Assembly (NCBI RefSeq): GCF_004339745.1
Contig: NZ_SMGP01000001.1
Location: forward strand, 2,976,001 to 3,040,000
Direction: 5' to 3'
Length of the DNA stretch: 64,000 nt
Origin: Paraburkholderia sp. BL9I2N2
Lineage (GTDB): Bacteria; Pseudomonadota; Gammaproteobacteria; Burkholderiales; Burkholderiaceae
The stretch's first letter is position 1. Each line of letters opens with the position of its first letter. Below the pieces are notes generated by a model. That model was not told the DNA's origin. It made no database searches and was given only the letters and a program-made list of their open reading frames with translations. This document shows positions 27,542 to 37,668 of the stretch, one piece after another. A program made the translations under genes and the position numbers.

Positions 27542-28321
27542 TCAGAAGGTGCCCGGATAGGCGCCGCCGTCGATCAGCAAGTTCTGCCCGGTGATATAGC
27601 CGGCATGCACGCTGCACAGGAAGGCGCAGGCGGCGCCGAATTCCTCGCGGGTGCCGAAGCGGCCGGTGGGGATCGTCTTTGTGCGCTGCGCGCGCGCCTC
27701 GTCGACGGAAATGTTTTGCGCCTTGGCTTGCGCCTCGAACGTGACGCCGATGCGGTCGGTGTCGAACAGACCCGGCAGCAGGTTGTTGATGGTCACGCCG
27801 GTGGGCGCGACCTTGCGCGCGAGTCCCGCGACGAAGCCGGTCAGCCCGGAGCGCGCGCCATTGGACAAACCGAGCACGTCGATCGGCGCCTTCACCGCCG
27901 AACTCGTGATGTTGACGATGCGCCCATAACCGTTCGCGCTCATCGAATCGATGGTCGCGCGAATCAGCTCGATCGGCGTGAGCATGTTGCTCTCGAGCGC
28001 GCGGATCCAGTCGTCATGCGTGAAGTTGCGGAAGTCGCCCGGCGGCGGACCGCCCGCGTTGTTGACCAGAATGTCCGGCTGCGGACAGGCGGCGAGCGCC
28101 GCGGCGCGGCCTTCCGGCGTGGTGATGTCGCAGGCCACCGTCTTCACTTCCACGCCGCTTTGCTTGCGAATCTCCGCCGCGGTCGCCTCCAGCGTCTCGG
28201 CGGTGCGCGCGACGATCGTCAAGTTGACGCCTTCGGCGGCAAGCGCTTCCGCGCAGCCGCGCCCCAAACCCTTGCTGGCCGCGCAGACCAGCGCGGTGCG
28301 TCCTGCGATTCCCATGTCCAT
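27542..28321 (-). CDS. Atypical SDR family protein (3-oxoacyl-ACP reductase-like)
   Basis: This 259-residue SDR-fold protein has a cofactor loop variant, [15 protein letters not shown], and NNAG, but the usual catalytic YxxxK is missing: the region reads [20 protein letters not shown], with no Tyr or Lys at the expected places. It belongs to the known BKR-like group whose members lack the classical tetrad, so it should not be assumed to be a reductase. The start at 28321 has GAGGAGA 6 nt upstream; an open frame continues to 28507 without homology. Confidence 0.87.
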   Translation of the reverse strand: MDMGIAGRTALVCAASKGLGRGCAEALAAEGVNLTIVARTAETLEATAAEIRKQSGVEVKTVACDITTPEGRAAALAACPQPDILVNNAGGPPPGDFRNFTHDDWIRALESNMLTPIELIRATIDSMSANGYGRIVNITSSAVKAPIDVLGLSNGARSGLTGFVAGLARKVAPTGVTINNLLPGLFDTDRIGVTFEAQAKAQNISVDEARAQRTKTIPTGRFGTREEFGAACAFLCSVHAGYITGQNLLIDGGAYPGTF

Positions 28322-28353
28322 CAGTGTTCTCCTCGTGAAAGTGTGCCTCGTGA

Positions 28354-28401
28354 GAAACGCCGGGCCGTCCCAAGTTTTCTGCGCCTGCGCGTCAGGCGCG
28401 A
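28354..28401. repeat. Second copy of dispersed unit, with hairpin
   Basis: AAACGCCGGGCCGTCCCAAG plus TTTTC repeats the unit at 9996-10020 with three changes. It is followed by a perfect hairpin, GCGCCTG-CGCGT-CAGGCGC. It lies between the divergent SDR and upp genes, again in an upstream region. Confidence 0.5.
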
Positions 28402-28609
28402 AGCGACAGCTCTGGATGCCCTCTCGCGGCAAAGTTTCCCCGATTCTAGAAGAATCGGTGCCGGACTGCGCCGGGCCGCTGCAATCTCCGGTATCTTCGG
28501 GCGGCACTCTTTCGGTAAACTTGCGCCGTGGCGCGTCCGCCAGCCAGCCGGTTCACCGGCCGTGCGGCGCGCCGAACCGATCCCTCTAGCCGCCCCGTGC
28601 GCACCCGCC

Positions 28610-29260
28610 ATGACCCAGGACAGCCGTTTTCCCAATCTCTTCATCCTCGATCACCCGCTGATCCAGCACAAGCTGTCGCATATGCGCGACCGGGATACCT
28701 CGACTCGCACGTTCCGCGAACTGCTGCGCGAAATCACGTTGCTGATGGGCTACGAAATCACCCGCAATCTGCCCATGACCACGCGCCGCCTGACCACGCC
28801 GCTCGTCGAGATCGACGCGCCGGTAATCGCCGGCAAGAAGCTGGCGATCGTGCCGGTGCTGCGGGCCGGCATCGGCATGTCGGACGGCCTGCTGGAGCTG
28901 GTGCCGTCGGCGCGGGTGGGCCACATCGGCGTGTATCGCGCCGAGGACCATCGGCCGGTCGAATATCTGGTGCGCCTGCCCGACCTCGAAGATCGCGTGT
29001 TCATTCTGTGCGATCCGATGGTCGCGACCGGCTACTCCGCCGTGCACGCGGTCGACGTGCTCAAGCGCCGCAACGTGGCCGGCGAGAACATCCTGTTCCT
29101 CGCGCTGGTCGCCGCGCCCGAAGGCGTGCAGGTGTTTCAGGACGCCCATCCGGACGTCAAGCTGTATGTCGCCTCGCTCGATTCGCATCTGAACGAGCAC
29201 GCGTACATCGTGCCGGGTCTCGGCGACGCCGGCGACCGCCTGTTCGGCACGAAAAATTGA
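28610..29260 (+). CDS. upp: Uracil phosphoribosyltransferase
   Basis: This 216-residue enzyme makes UMP from uracil and PRPP in pyrimidine salvage. It shows the PRPP loop [26 protein letters not shown] in the N-terminal half, and the C-terminal uracil-binding [16 protein letters not shown]. The same frame is open for 361 codons further upstream, to 27527, but that part has no homology and runs antisense to the SDR gene, so the ATG at 28610 is chosen although its ribosome-binding site is weak. Confidence 0.96.
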   Translation: MTQDSRFPNLFILDHPLIQHKLSHMRDRDTSTRTFRELLREITLLMGYEITRNLPMTTRRLTTPLVEIDAPVIAGKKLAIVPVLRAGIGMSDGLLELVPSARVGHIGVYRAEDHRPVEYLVRLPDLEDRVFILCDPMVATGYSAVHAVDVLKRRNVAGENILFLALVAAPEGVQVFQDAHPDVKLYVASLDSHLNEHAYIVPGLGDAGDRLFGTKN

Positions 29261-29726
29261 AAGCGGCCTGAAAACTGCGTGACGGCGAGCATCAGACGCC
29301 GCTGTTGCGCACTTTTCGCAGCGTTTGCCACTATCTCGCCCTCTGCCGCACCCCTGCGGCGTGATAAAATTCGAATCCGCTCAAAGAGCGGCTCAACTCG
29401 CACCACCGCCTGGCGCACGGCGCCTTTCGCGGGGCCTGGCAGGCCGGCGCGGCGTTTGCCGCGTGCCAGCCGCACCGCGCCCCGTCCCAATCGCGCTGCC
29501 AACCCGCGGGCCCGCTAGCCGGGCTCGGCTGGGCGTGATCAGGCTTGAAACGCCTGGTTGCGGAGGGCTAGTCACAGGCGGTAGCCACGAACGGTTGAGC
29601 CGGACAGTCAGGTAGCGGACGGTTTGACATCGAGGCGCAAAACACGCAAACACGCGCAAGCGCCCGGCATCGCAACGACAATTGCACAATGCGTGCGCCC
29701 CACTGGCGCGCGCGATGGAGAAAGGT
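29261..29726. other. Intergenic region ahead of yebC
   Basis: This 466-bp stretch has no convincing gene. A TAAAAT at 29364-29369 may be a -10 element. CGCCTG/CAGGCG can pair around 29555. The many G/C-rich short ORFs have no family features. Confidence 0.4.
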
Positions 29727-30455
29727 ATGGCGGGTCATTCGAAATGGGCCAACATCAAGCATAAGAAAGCAGCGGCCGACGCCAAGCGCGGCAAGGTCTG
29801 GACGCGGCTCATCAAGGAAATCCAGGTCGCGGCTCGCATGGGCGGCGGCGACATCGACTCGAACCCGCGCCTGCGGCTCGCCGTCGAAAAGGCGTACGAC
29901 GCCAACATGCCGAAAGATAACGTCAACCGCGCGATCCAGCGTGGCGTGGGCGGTGTTGATGGCGCAAGCTACGAAGAAATCCGCTACGAAGGCTACGGCA
30001 TCGGCGGCGCGGCGGTGATCGTCGACACCATGACCGACAACCGCACGCGTACGGTGGCGGAAGTGCGTCACGCGTTCTCGAAGAACGGCGGCAACATGGG
30101 CACGGACGGCTCGGTGTCCTTCATGTTCGATCACGTCGGCCAGTTCCTGTTCGCGCCCGGAACGCCGGAAGACAAGCTGATGGAAGCCGCGCTCGAAGCC
30201 GGCGCCGACGACGTCGTCACGAACGAAGACGGCAGTATCGAAGTGCTGTGCCCGCCGAACGATTTCCCGAAGGTGAAGTCCGCGCTGGAAGCCGCGGGCT
30301 TCAAGGCCGAGCTGGCCGAGGTGACGATGAAACCTCAGACGGAAGTCGAGTTCACCGGCGACGAGGCGGTGAAAATGCAGAAGCTGCTCGACGCGCTGGA
30401 GAATCTGGACGACGTGCAGGAAGTCTATACAAACGCCGCGATCGCCGACGAATGA
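29727..30455 (+). CDS. yebC: YebC/PmpR family transcriptional regulator / translation factor
   Basis: This 242-residue member of the TACO1/YebC family begins [20 protein letters not shown], the family signature. It contains [22 protein letters not shown] and the C-terminal [10 protein letters not shown]. Members have been described as DNA-binding regulators and, more recently, as factors easing translation of difficult proline stretches. The start has GGAGAAAGG directly upstream. A hairpin follows the gene at 30473-30504. Confidence 0.96.
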   Translation: MAGHSKWANIKHKKAAADAKRGKVWTRLIKEIQVAARMGGGDIDSNPRLRLAVEKAYDANMPKDNVNRAIQRGVGGVDGASYEEIRYEGYGIGGAAVIVDTMTDNRTRTVAEVRHAFSKNGGNMGTDGSVSFMFDHVGQFLFAPGTPEDKLMEAALEAGADDVVTNEDGSIEVLCPPNDFPKVKSALEAAGFKAELAEVTMKPQTEVEFTGDEAVKMQKLLDALENLDDVQEVYTNAAIADE

Positions 30456-30472
30456 GCGCGCCCCGGCAGCGC

Positions 30473-30504
30473 GTGGCGCGCGGGCTCGTGTCGAGCCGCG
30501 CCAC
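30473..30504 (+). terminator. Hairpin behind yebC
   Basis: A two-part stem, GTGGCGC/GCGCCAC outside and GGCTCG/CGAGCC inside, closes a TGT loop. There is no T run, so its role as a terminator is uncertain. Confidence 0.4.
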
Positions 30505-30691
30505 CCTCTGCCGGTTGACCCTCGCGTCGTTGCTGAGCGGACGTGCGTGTGGTTTTGCACCGCGCTTCCACCCGGGTTCGCACTATGCCCTGCGCCGTCA
30601 CCGGCTGCGGGCCCAATGCGAACCTCGTTGTTATTCCACGGCTGAGCGTGCTGCGTCAGCCGTTTATGGTTTTTAAGTCTCGGGGATTCAC

Positions 30692-31990
30692 ATGAAGTTA
30701 CTCGTCGTCGGTTCCGGCGGTCGCGAACATGCACTCGCATGGAAGCTCGCGCAATCGCCGCGGGTTCAGCTCGTCTACGTGGCTCCTGGCAACGGCGGCA
30801 CCGCCCAGGACGAGCGTCTGCGCAACGTCGACATCACCGAGCCAGCTGCGCTCGCCGATTTCGTCGAAAGAGAACAGATCGCCTTCACTCTGGTCGGGCC
30901 GGAAGCGCCGCTGGCGGCCGGCATCGTCAATCTGTTCCGCTCGCGCGGCCTGAAGATTTTCGGGCCGACCAAAGAAGCCGCTCAGCTCGAAAGCTCGAAA
31001 GACTTCGCCAAGGCGTTCATGAAGCGCCACGCGATCCCGACGGCCGAATACGAAACCTTCGCCGACGTCGCCGCCGCACACGCGTATCTCGACGCCAAGG
31101 GCGCGCCGATCGTCATCAAGGCCGACGGCCTCGCCGCGGGCAAGGGCGTGGTGGTCGCGCAAACGCTGGAAGAAGCGCACGCCGCGGTCGACATGATGCT
31201 GTCGGACAACAAGCTCGGCGATGCCGGCGCGCGTGTCGTGATCGAGGAATTCCTCGCCGGCGAGGAAGCGAGCTTCATCGTGATGGTCGACGGCAAGCAT
31301 GTGCTGCCGCTCGCTTCGAGCCAGGATCACAAGCGCCTGCTCGACAGCGACCAGGGGCCGAACACGGGCGGCATGGGCGCCTATTCGCCCGCGCCGATCG
31401 TCACGCCGCAACTGCATGCCCGCGTGATGCGCGAAATCATCCTGCCGACGGTGCGCGGCATGGAGAAGGAAGGCATCCGCTACACCGGCTTCCTGTACGC
31501 TGGTCTGATGATCGACGCGCAAGGCAATCCGAAAACGCTCGAATTCAACTGCCGCATGGGCGACCCGGAAACGCAGCCGATCATGGCGCGTCTGAAGGGC
31601 GACTATTCGAAGGTGGTCGAGCAGGCCATCGCCGGTACGCTCGACACGGTGGAACTGGAGTGGGATCGCCGCACCGCGCTCGGTGTCGTGCTCGCCGCGT
31701 ACAACTATCCGGACACGCCGCGCAAGGGCGACCGCATCAACGACATTCCGGCTGAAACCGCGGATTCGGTCACGTTCCACGCCGGCACCACGTTGGCGGA
31801 CGGCAAGCTGACCACCTCGGGCGGCCGCGTGCTGTGCGTGGTCGGTCTGGCGGATTCGGTGCGCAGCGCGCAGTCGGTCGCGTACGAAACGATCAACCAG
31901 ATCTCGTTCGACGGCATGCAGTATCGTCGCGACATCGGCTACCGTGCGTTGAACCGCAAGCACGACGCCAAGACCGAAGGCAAGCATTAA
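30692..31990 (+). CDS. purD: Phosphoribosylamine-glycine ligase (GAR synthetase)
   Basis: This 432-residue ATP-grasp enzyme joins phosphoribosylamine and glycine, the second step of de novo purine synthesis. Evidence is the N-terminal MKLLVVGSGGREHALAWKLA, the ATP-grasp core PIVIKADGLAAGKGVVVA, GPNTGGMGAYSPAP, and LEFNCRMGDPETQPI, the metal- and ATP-binding end. The length is normal. It stands as a single gene between yebC and hemF. Confidence 0.98.
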   Translation: MKLLVVGSGGREHALAWKLAQSPRVQLVYVAPGNGGTAQDERLRNVDITEPAALADFVEREQIAFTLVGPEAPLAAGIVNLFRSRGLKIFGPTKEAAQLESSKDFAKAFMKRHAIPTAEYETFADVAAAHAYLDAKGAPIVIKADGLAAGKGVVVAQTLEEAHAAVDMMLSDNKLGDAGARVVIEEFLAGEEASFIVMVDGKHVLPLASSQDHKRLLDSDQGPNTGGMGAYSPAPIVTPQLHARVMREIILPTVRGMEKEGIRYTGFLYAGLMIDAQGNPKTLEFNCRMGDPETQPIMARLKGDYSKVVEQAIAGTLDTVELEWDRRTALGVVLAAYNYPDTPRKGDRINDIPAETADSVTFHAGTTLADGKLTTSGGRVLCVVGLADSVRSAQSVAYETINQISFDGMQYRRDIGYRALNRKHDAKTEGKH

Positions 31991-32262
31991 GCCATGACCC
32001 CACTCGCCCGCGTGCGGCGCCAACAGCGCTACACTGCGGGTTTTCGGCCGGTTTGACCCCGGTCACCGCGCGCACCGCAGCATGTGGGCCGATATGGGCC
32101 GATGCAGGCCCGACGTGGCCTGACTAGGGCGGCAGTATCCCGCCCGGCGCGAAAAACTGAATGGCCGCGCCTTCGCAGGTTCCACCCTGACGCGGGCCCG
32201 GCCGTCGCCCTTCACGAAGAACCCGCGGCACGACGAGCGTGCCGCCCTCAGCATCTGCATTC

Positions 32263-33186
32263 ATGACCGATTCGAGCTACGACGCACAGGCCGTGCGCAG
32301 CTGGCTGCAAGGCCTGCAAACGCATATCGCGGACACGCTCGGCGCGTTCGACGGCACGCCGTTCGCAACCGACGCATGGCAGCGCGTCCCCGGCGAGAAG
32401 CTGCGCGGCGGCGGCTGCACGCGGATTCTGGAAGGCGGCAATTTCTTCGAGCGGGCCGGCATCGGTTTCTCGGATGTCGCGGGCGACGCCTTGCCGGGTT
32501 CGGCGAGCGCGGCGCGGCCGCAACTGGCCGGGCGGGGTTTCGAAGCGATGGGCTTGTCGCTCGTGCTGCACCCGCACAATCCGCACTGTCCGACCGTGCA
32601 TATGAACGTGCGTCTGCTGATCGCGACCAAGGCCGGCGAAGAGCCGGTGTTCTGGTTCGGCGGCGGCATGGACCTCACGCCGTACTACGGCTACGAGGAA
32701 GACGCGCAGCACTTCCACCGCACCTGCCGCGACGCGCTGCTGCCTTATGGCGAGGACCTGTACCCGAGTTTCAAGCGCTGGTGCGACGAATATTTCTTCC
32801 TCAAGCACCGCAACGAAGCGCGTGGCATCGGCGGGATTTTCTTCGACGATTTCTCGGCGCCGGGCTTCGACCAATCGTTCGCGATGCTCAAGAGTGTCGG
32901 CGACGCGTTCCTCAAAGCGTACCTGCCGATCATCGAAAAGCGCCGCAACATTCCGTACGGTCAAGCCGAGCGCGATTTCCAGGCTTACCGGCGCGGGCGC
33001 TACGTCGAGTTCAATCTGGTCTTCGACCGTGGCACACTGTTTGGGCTGCAGAGCGGCGGACGCACGGAATCGATCCTGATGTCGATGCCGCCTGTGGTGA
33101 ACTGGCGCTACAACTGGCAGCCCGAACCGGGCACGCCGGAAGCGCGTCTTTATAGCGATTTTCTCGTGCCGCGCGAGTGGCTGTGA
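32263..33186 (+). CDS. hemF: Oxygen-dependent coproporphyrinogen-III oxidase
   Basis: This 307-residue enzyme decarboxylates coproporphyrinogen III to protoporphyrinogen IX with O2 during haem synthesis. Typical segments are [38 protein letters not shown] with conserved His residues, [28 protein letters not shown] and [15 protein letters not shown] 32263 is chosen; the gap to purD (272 bp) has no gene. nadD follows 49 bp later. Confidence 0.97.
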   Translation: MTDSSYDAQAVRSWLQGLQTHIADTLGAFDGTPFATDAWQRVPGEKLRGGGCTRILEGGNFFERAGIGFSDVAGDALPGSASAARPQLAGRGFEAMGLSLVLHPHNPHCPTVHMNVRLLIATKAGEEPVFWFGGGMDLTPYYGYEEDAQHFHRTCRDALLPYGEDLYPSFKRWCDEYFFLKHRNEARGIGGIFFDDFSAPGFDQSFAMLKSVGDAFLKAYLPIIEKRRNIPYGQAERDFQAYRRGRYVEFNLVFDRGTLFGLQSGGRTESILMSMPPVVNWRYNWQPEPGTPEARLYSDFLVPREWL

Positions 33187-33235
33187 CGGGCCGCGCCCGC
33201 GCATCACTCGAATCGTCACGACAAAGGATCTTCAC

Positions 33236-33952
33236 CTGAAGCCGAACGCTCATCCTGTTGCCCTGCCTCGCCGGATCGGACTGCTCGGCGGCACTTTCGA
33301 TCCGATCCACGACGGCCACCTCGCGCTCGCGCGGCGTTTCGCGCATGTGCTGAAACTGACCGAACTCGTGCTGCTGCCGGCCGGCCAGCCCTGGCAAAAA
33401 TCGGACGTTTCGCCGGCCGTGCATCGCCTTGCCATGACGCGCGCGGCGGCGAGCGAACTGGTGCTGCCGGGCGCGACCGTGCGTGTCGCGACTGACGAGA
33501 TCGATCACGACGGCCCGACTTACACGCTCGACACGCTGCAACGCTGGCGTGAACGCGAAGGTGAGGACGCTTCGATTGCGCTCCTGATCGGCGCGGATCA
33601 ACTGGTGCATCTCGACACATGGCGCGACTGGCGGCGCCTGTTCGAGTTCGCCCATATCTGCGCGGCCACCCGGCCCGGTTTCGACCTCGCGTCGATTCCG
33701 CCGGTGGTCGCTCAAGAAATCGACGCGCGCCGTGCCCGCGCCGACGTTCTGCAAGCCACGCCCTGCGGCCACTTGCTGATCGATACGACGCTTGCGTTCA
33801 ACGTTTCGGCCACCGACATTCGCGCGCATCTGCGCGAGCAGGTGAACCGGCGGCTTGCCCTCGCGGGCGGCGAACAGCAAGACCAGGCGGCGAGCCATGT
33901 CCCCACCGCGGTGTGGGACTATATTCTTCAACATCATCTGTACCACCGGTAA
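33236..33952 (+). CDS. nadD: Nicotinate-nucleotide adenylyltransferase, apparent CTG start
   Basis: NadD adenylates nicotinate mononucleotide in NAD synthesis. The nucleotide-binding motif [11 protein letters not shown] (residues 18-28 here) and the C-terminal VSATDIR are present. The first in-frame ATG/GTG/TTG is GTG 33347, which would delete [11 protein letters not shown] and cannot be the true start. Upstream, the frame contains no usual start codon back into hemF, but CTG at 33236 has AAAGGA 7 nt ahead and gives MKPNAH as start (238 residues). The next gene, rsfS, starts 5 bp behind the stop codon. Confidence 0.88.
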   Translation: MKPNAHPVALPRRIGLLGGTFDPIHDGHLALARRFAHVLKLTELVLLPAGQPWQKSDVSPAVHRLAMTRAAASELVLPGATVRVATDEIDHDGPTYTLDTLQRWREREGEDASIALLIGADQLVHLDTWRDWRRLFEFAHICAATRPGFDLASIPPVVAQEIDARRARADVLQATPCGHLLIDTTLAFNVSATDIRAHLREQVNRRLALAGGEQQDQAASHVPTAVWDYILQHHLYHR

Positions 33953-33956
33953 CCTC

Positions 33957-34415
33957 ATGGATATTCGCAAACTGCAACGCGTGATCGTCGACGCTCTCGA
34001 AGACGTCAAGGCGCAAGACATCAAGGTGTTCAACACCAGCCACCTGACCGCGCTGTTCGATCGCGTGATCGTCGCGAGCGGCACCTCGAACCGGCAAACC
34101 AAGGCGCTCGCTTCGAGCGTGCGCGAGAGCGTCAAGGAGGCCGGCGGCGACATCATCAGCACCGAGGGCGAGGACATCGGCGAATGGGTGCTGGTGGATT
34201 GCGGCGACGCCATCGTGCACATCCTGCAGCCGGCCCTGCGCCAGTACTACAACCTCGAAGAAATCTGGGGCGACAAGCCGGTGCGCATCAAGCTGTCCAC
34301 GCCGGACCCGTTCGGTGGCGCGCGCTCGAGTGAGCCCGATGAAGACGAGGACGAAGACGAAGCAGCGCCGGCCGTGAAGAAGCCCGCGCGCAAGACGGCC
34401 GTACGCCGCAAGTAA
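33957..34415 (+). CDS. rsfS: Ribosome silencing factor RsfS
   Basis: This 152-residue protein of the Iojap family binds ribosomal protein uL14 and blocks subunit joining when nutrients are short. Residues 1-110 form the conserved domain with KAQDIKVFNTSHLTALFDRV, ASGTSNRQTKALA and the C-terminal WVLVDCGDAIVHIL. The tail is charged (DEDEDEDE, then KKPARKTAVRRK), longer than in short homologues. It stands between nadD (4 bp) and rlmH (46 bp). Confidence 0.96.
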   Translation: MDIRKLQRVIVDALEDVKAQDIKVFNTSHLTALFDRVIVASGTSNRQTKALASSVRESVKEAGGDIISTEGEDIGEWVLVDCGDAIVHILQPALRQYYNLEEIWGDKPVRIKLSTPDPFGGARSSEPDEDEDEDEAAPAVKKPARKTAVRRK

Positions 34416-34461
34416 GCGGGCTTTGGCCGGCTTACGGTAATCGTCCGCGACTCTCTTCGTC

Positions 34462-34932
34462 ATGAAACTGCATATCCTCGCCGTCGGCCACAAGATGCCG
34501 GACTGGATCGCCACAGGCTTCGACGAATACGCGAAGCGCATGCCGCCCGAGCTGCGCATCGAACTGCGCGAAATCAAACCCGAGCAGCGTTCGTCGGGAC
34601 GGCCGGCGGAAAGCGTGATGGCCGCCGAGCGGCTCAAGATCGAAGCCGCGTTACCGAAGAACGCGCGGATCGTCGCGCTCGACGAACGCGGCAAGGACTG
34701 GACCACCATGCAGCTCGCCGGCGCCCTGCCCGGCTGGCAGCAGGACGGCCGCGACGTGGCGTTCCTGATCGGCGGTGCCGACGGGCTCGATCCCGATCTG
34801 AAAGCGCGCGCCGATATGCTGCTGCGCGTCTCCAGCCTGACTTTGCCGCACGCGATGGTCCGCGTGCTGCTTGCCGAACAGCTTTACCGCGCGTGGACCA
34901 TCACGCAAAATCACCCCTATCATCGCGTGTGA
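34462..34932 (+). CDS. rlmH: 23S rRNA (pseudouridine-1915-N3)-methyltransferase
   Basis: This 156-residue SPOUT methyltransferase modifies pseudouridine 1915 in helix 69 of 23S rRNA using SAM. Seen are [16 protein letters not shown] at the start, [19 protein letters not shown] in the knot, and the ending [20 protein letters not shown] with YHR at the C terminus. Size is standard. The gene order nadD-rsfS-rlmH-maf-rng is conserved in Burkholderiales. Confidence 0.97.
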   Translation: MKLHILAVGHKMPDWIATGFDEYAKRMPPELRIELREIKPEQRSSGRPAESVMAAERLKIEAALPKNARIVALDERGKDWTTMQLAGALPGWQQDGRDVAFLIGGADGLDPDLKARADMLLRVSSLTLPHAMVRVLLAEQLYRAWTITQNHPYHRV

Positions 34933-35144
34933 GCGAACGAGGCGGCGTGTGTAGCGCGCGGCTTTGTCGCGTGTTGCCGCGCGCGCTTTCCGGGCGCTTT
35001 CCGCCGCATCGCCTGCGCTGAGTGAATCGCATGTCGACGCGCGTGTTTTTGTGCGCGCGGCGATAGCGTTCACCAGACGCTGATCGACGCTCGACCGGCA
35101 CGCTCGCCGAACCCTCATACAATCCGCTTCATCGAGACCTGTTC

Positions 35145-35774
35145 ATGTCCACGTCCGCCGCTTCGCTGCATCCGTTCGTCTATCTCGCTTCGCAGAGTCC
35201 GCGCCGCCAGGAGCTGCTGCAACAGCTCGGCGTGCGTTTCGAACTGCTGCTGCCGCGTCCCGATGAAGACGCGGAAGCGCTCGAAGCCGAGCTGCCCGGC
35301 GAGCGCGCGCACGACTATGTGCAGCGCGTATGCGTCGCCAAGGCGCATGCGGCACGCGCGCGCCTCGTGGCCGGCGGCCATGCGGCGCGGCCGATTCTGG
35401 TTGCGGATACAACCGTCACGATCGACGACGCGATTCTCGGCAAGCCCGTCGATGCCGACGACGCCGTCGCGATGCTCAAGCGCCTCGCCGGCCGCGACCA
35501 CGAAGTGCTGACGGCCGTGGCCGTGGTCGATGCCGAGGGTATGTTGCTGCCGGCCGCGCTATCCGTGTCGAAGGTGCGTTTTGCTGCACTGCACGCAGAC
35601 GCGATTCGCCGCTATGCGGCGAGCGGCGAGCCGCTCGGCAAGGCGGGCGCGTATGGTGTGCAGGGGCGCGCCGCGGAGTTTATCGAGCATATCGACGGGT
35701 CCTATTCAGGTATCATGGGTTTGCCGCTTTTTGAATGTGCTGCCCTCCTGCGTGCAGCGCGCATCGACTTCTAA
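35145..35774 (+). CDS. maf: Maf-type nucleoside triphosphate pyrophosphatase
   Basis: This 209-residue Maf protein hydrolyses non-canonical or housekeeping nucleoside triphosphates (dTTP/UTP or m7GTP types) to monophosphates. The N-terminal signature is [15 protein letters not shown], followed by [15 protein letters not shown] with the catalytic acidic residue and [19 protein letters not shown] near the end. This matches the YhdE-type (dTTPase/UTPase) more than YceF. It lies 9 bp ahead of rng. Confidence 0.93.
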   Translation: MSTSAASLHPFVYLASQSPRRQELLQQLGVRFELLLPRPDEDAEALEAELPGERAHDYVQRVCVAKAHAARARLVAGGHAARPILVADTTVTIDDAILGKPVDADDAVAMLKRLAGRDHEVLTAVAVVDAEGMLLPAALSVSKVRFAALHADAIRRYAASGEPLGKAGAYGVQGRAAEFIEHIDGSYSGIMGLPLFECAALLRAARIDF

Positions 35775-35783
35775 AATAACACC

Positions 35784-37253
35784 ATGAATGAAGAAATCCT
35801 GATCAATGTCACGCCGCAGGAAACGCGCGTCGCGCTGGTCCAACAAGGCGCCGTCCAGGAACTTCACGTCGAGCGAACTCTGTCGCGTGGCCGCGTCGGC
35901 AACGTCTATCTCGGCAAGGTCGTACGCGTGTTGCCGGGCATGCAATCCGCCTTCATCGACATCGGTCTCGAACGCGCCGCGTTCCTTCATGTCGCCGACA
36001 TCTGGCATCCGCGCATTGCCGGCGAACCGCAGCATCAGACGCCGCATCAACCGATCGAGAAAATCGTCTTCGAAGGGCAGACGCTGATGGTGCAGGTCGT
36101 GAAGGATCCGATCGGCACCAAGGGCGCGCGCCTGTCCACGCAAGTGAGCATTGCCGGGCGCACGCTCGTGTATCTGCCGCAGGAGCCGCATATCGGCATC
36201 TCGCAGAAGATCGAGAGCGAAGCCGAACGTGAAGCCGTGCGTGCGCGTCTGACCGCCGTGCTGCCCGCCGACGAGAAAGGCGGCTACATCGTGCGCACCA
36301 TCGCGGAAGATGCGACCAGCGAAGAGCTGGCCGGCGACGTCGCGTATCTGCGCAAGACGTGGGCGACGATTCTGTCTCAAGGGCAGCGCATGCCGTCGAC
36401 GAGCCTGCTGTATCAGGATCTGAATCTCGCGCAACGCGTGCTGCGCGATTTCGTCAACGACGAATCGTCGCGCATTCAGGTGGACTCGCGCGAGACGTAT
36501 CAGATGCTGGCCGATTTCGCGGCCGAGTTCACGCCGGCAGTGTCGTCGAAGCTGCACCACTACACCGGCGAGCGGCCGCTCTTCGATCTGTACAACATCG
36601 AGGCGGAAATTCAGCGCGCGTTGTCGCGCCGGGTGGATCTGAAGTCGGGCGGTTATCTCGTGATCGACCAGACTGAAGCGATGACGACCATCGACGTGAA
36701 CACCGGCGGCTATGTCGGCGCGCGCAACTTCGACGATACGATCTTCAAGACCAACCTCGAAGCCGCGCACACCATTGCGCGGCAATTACGTCTGCGCAAT
36801 CTGGGTGGCGTGATCATCATCGACTTCATCGATATGGAGAATGTCGAGCATCGTGATCAGGTGCTGGGCGAATTGAAGAAGGCGTTGTCGCGCGATCGCA
36901 CGCGTGTGACGGTGAATGGGTTCTCGCAGCTCGGGCTTGTCGAGATGACGCGCAAGCGTACGCGTGAATCTCTCGCGCATGTGTTGTGTGAGCCTTGTCC
37001 GGTTTGCCAGGGGAAGGGGCAGGTCAAGACGCCGCGTACGGTGTGTTACGACGTGCTGCGCGAGATTCTGCGTGAGTCGCGCCAGTTCAATCCGCGCGAG
37101 TTCCGCGTGGTGGCGTCGCAGCAGGTGATCGATCTGTTTCTCGAGGAAGAGTCGCAGCATCTGGCGATGCTGATTGATTTTATTGGGAAGCCGGTGTCGC
37201 TGCAGGTCGAGTCGAATCTGAGTCAGGAGCAGTACGATATTGTGCTGATGTAG
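35784..37253 (+). CDS. rng: Ribonuclease G
   Basis: This 489-residue endoribonuclease processes the 5' end of 16S rRNA and decays mRNAs. In order it has an S1 domain (about residues 35-125, with GRVGNVYLGKVVRVLPGMQS), a 5' sensor/RNase H-like region, the DNase I-like catalytic part with DVNTGGYVGARNF and IIIDFIDMENVEHRDQV that binds Mg, and the Zn-link CEPCPVCQGKG. It lacks the long C-terminal scaffold of RNase E, so RNase G is the better name. Confidence 0.96.
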   Translation: MNEEILINVTPQETRVALVQQGAVQELHVERTLSRGRVGNVYLGKVVRVLPGMQSAFIDIGLERAAFLHVADIWHPRIAGEPQHQTPHQPIEKIVFEGQTLMVQVVKDPIGTKGARLSTQVSIAGRTLVYLPQEPHIGISQKIESEAEREAVRARLTAVLPADEKGGYIVRTIAEDATSEELAGDVAYLRKTWATILSQGQRMPSTSLLYQDLNLAQRVLRDFVNDESSRIQVDSRETYQMLADFAAEFTPAVSSKLHHYTGERPLFDLYNIEAEIQRALSRRVDLKSGGYLVIDQTEAMTTIDVNTGGYVGARNFDDTIFKTNLEAAHTIARQLRLRNLGGVIIIDFIDMENVEHRDQVLGELKKALSRDRTRVTVNGFSQLGLVEMTRKRTRESLAHVLCEPCPVCQGKGQVKTPRTVCYDVLREILRESRQFNPREFRVVASQQVIDLFLEEESQHLAMLIDFIGKPVSLQVESNLSQEQYDIVLM

Positions 37254-37359
37254 GTTAGTTCACGTCGCGCAATGGCCGGCTTTTTATTGATGTCGCCCAA
37301 GGTATCGTGCGCGGCTGGCGGTGCGATTGGTTTGTGCTAGGAGAAACAACATAAAGCAG

Positions 37360-37442
37360 TTTTTCGAGACGCGGTTACCGATTAGGATGGCTTTCCCGAT
37401 ATGACGGAAACGAGAGAACGGCCACTAATCGGAACTCGAAAA
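37360..37442. repeat. Nested inverted-repeat element of unknown nature
   Basis: Four nested complementary pairs occur in 83 bp: TTTTCGAG (37361-37368) with CTCGAAAA (37435-37442), CCGATTAG (37378-37385) with CTAATCGG (37425-37432), TGGC (37388-37391) with GCCA (37421-37424), and an inner TTTCC(C)G/CGGAAA around ATATGA. It lies 106 bp behind rng in AT-richer sequence. The rest of the 415-bp gap 37254-37668 shows no gene. Confidence 0.6.
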
Positions 37443-37668
37443 TTGCCCGGCAAAAACAAACATGTCGACCGCTGATTACGAAAAATCGCGTATTAAAGAA
37501 TCAACAAGATTCTATGGCGCTGGAGCCGGTGTGACGCTGAGAACGGGTGCCTTCCCGTCCCAGATCTGATTATCTCGATGAACAAAGCTCCGCCGGGCTT
37601 ATCGATTCCGCCCGCACCCGAGCCTTACCAGCAGCGACGGACGCAATGAGCGGGCCAAACTGATTGCA

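Noticed and set aside
27527..28609. Long open frame extending 361 codons upstream of upp
   Set aside because: It has no homology, runs antisense to the SDR gene, and is an effect of high GC; upp homology starts at 28610.
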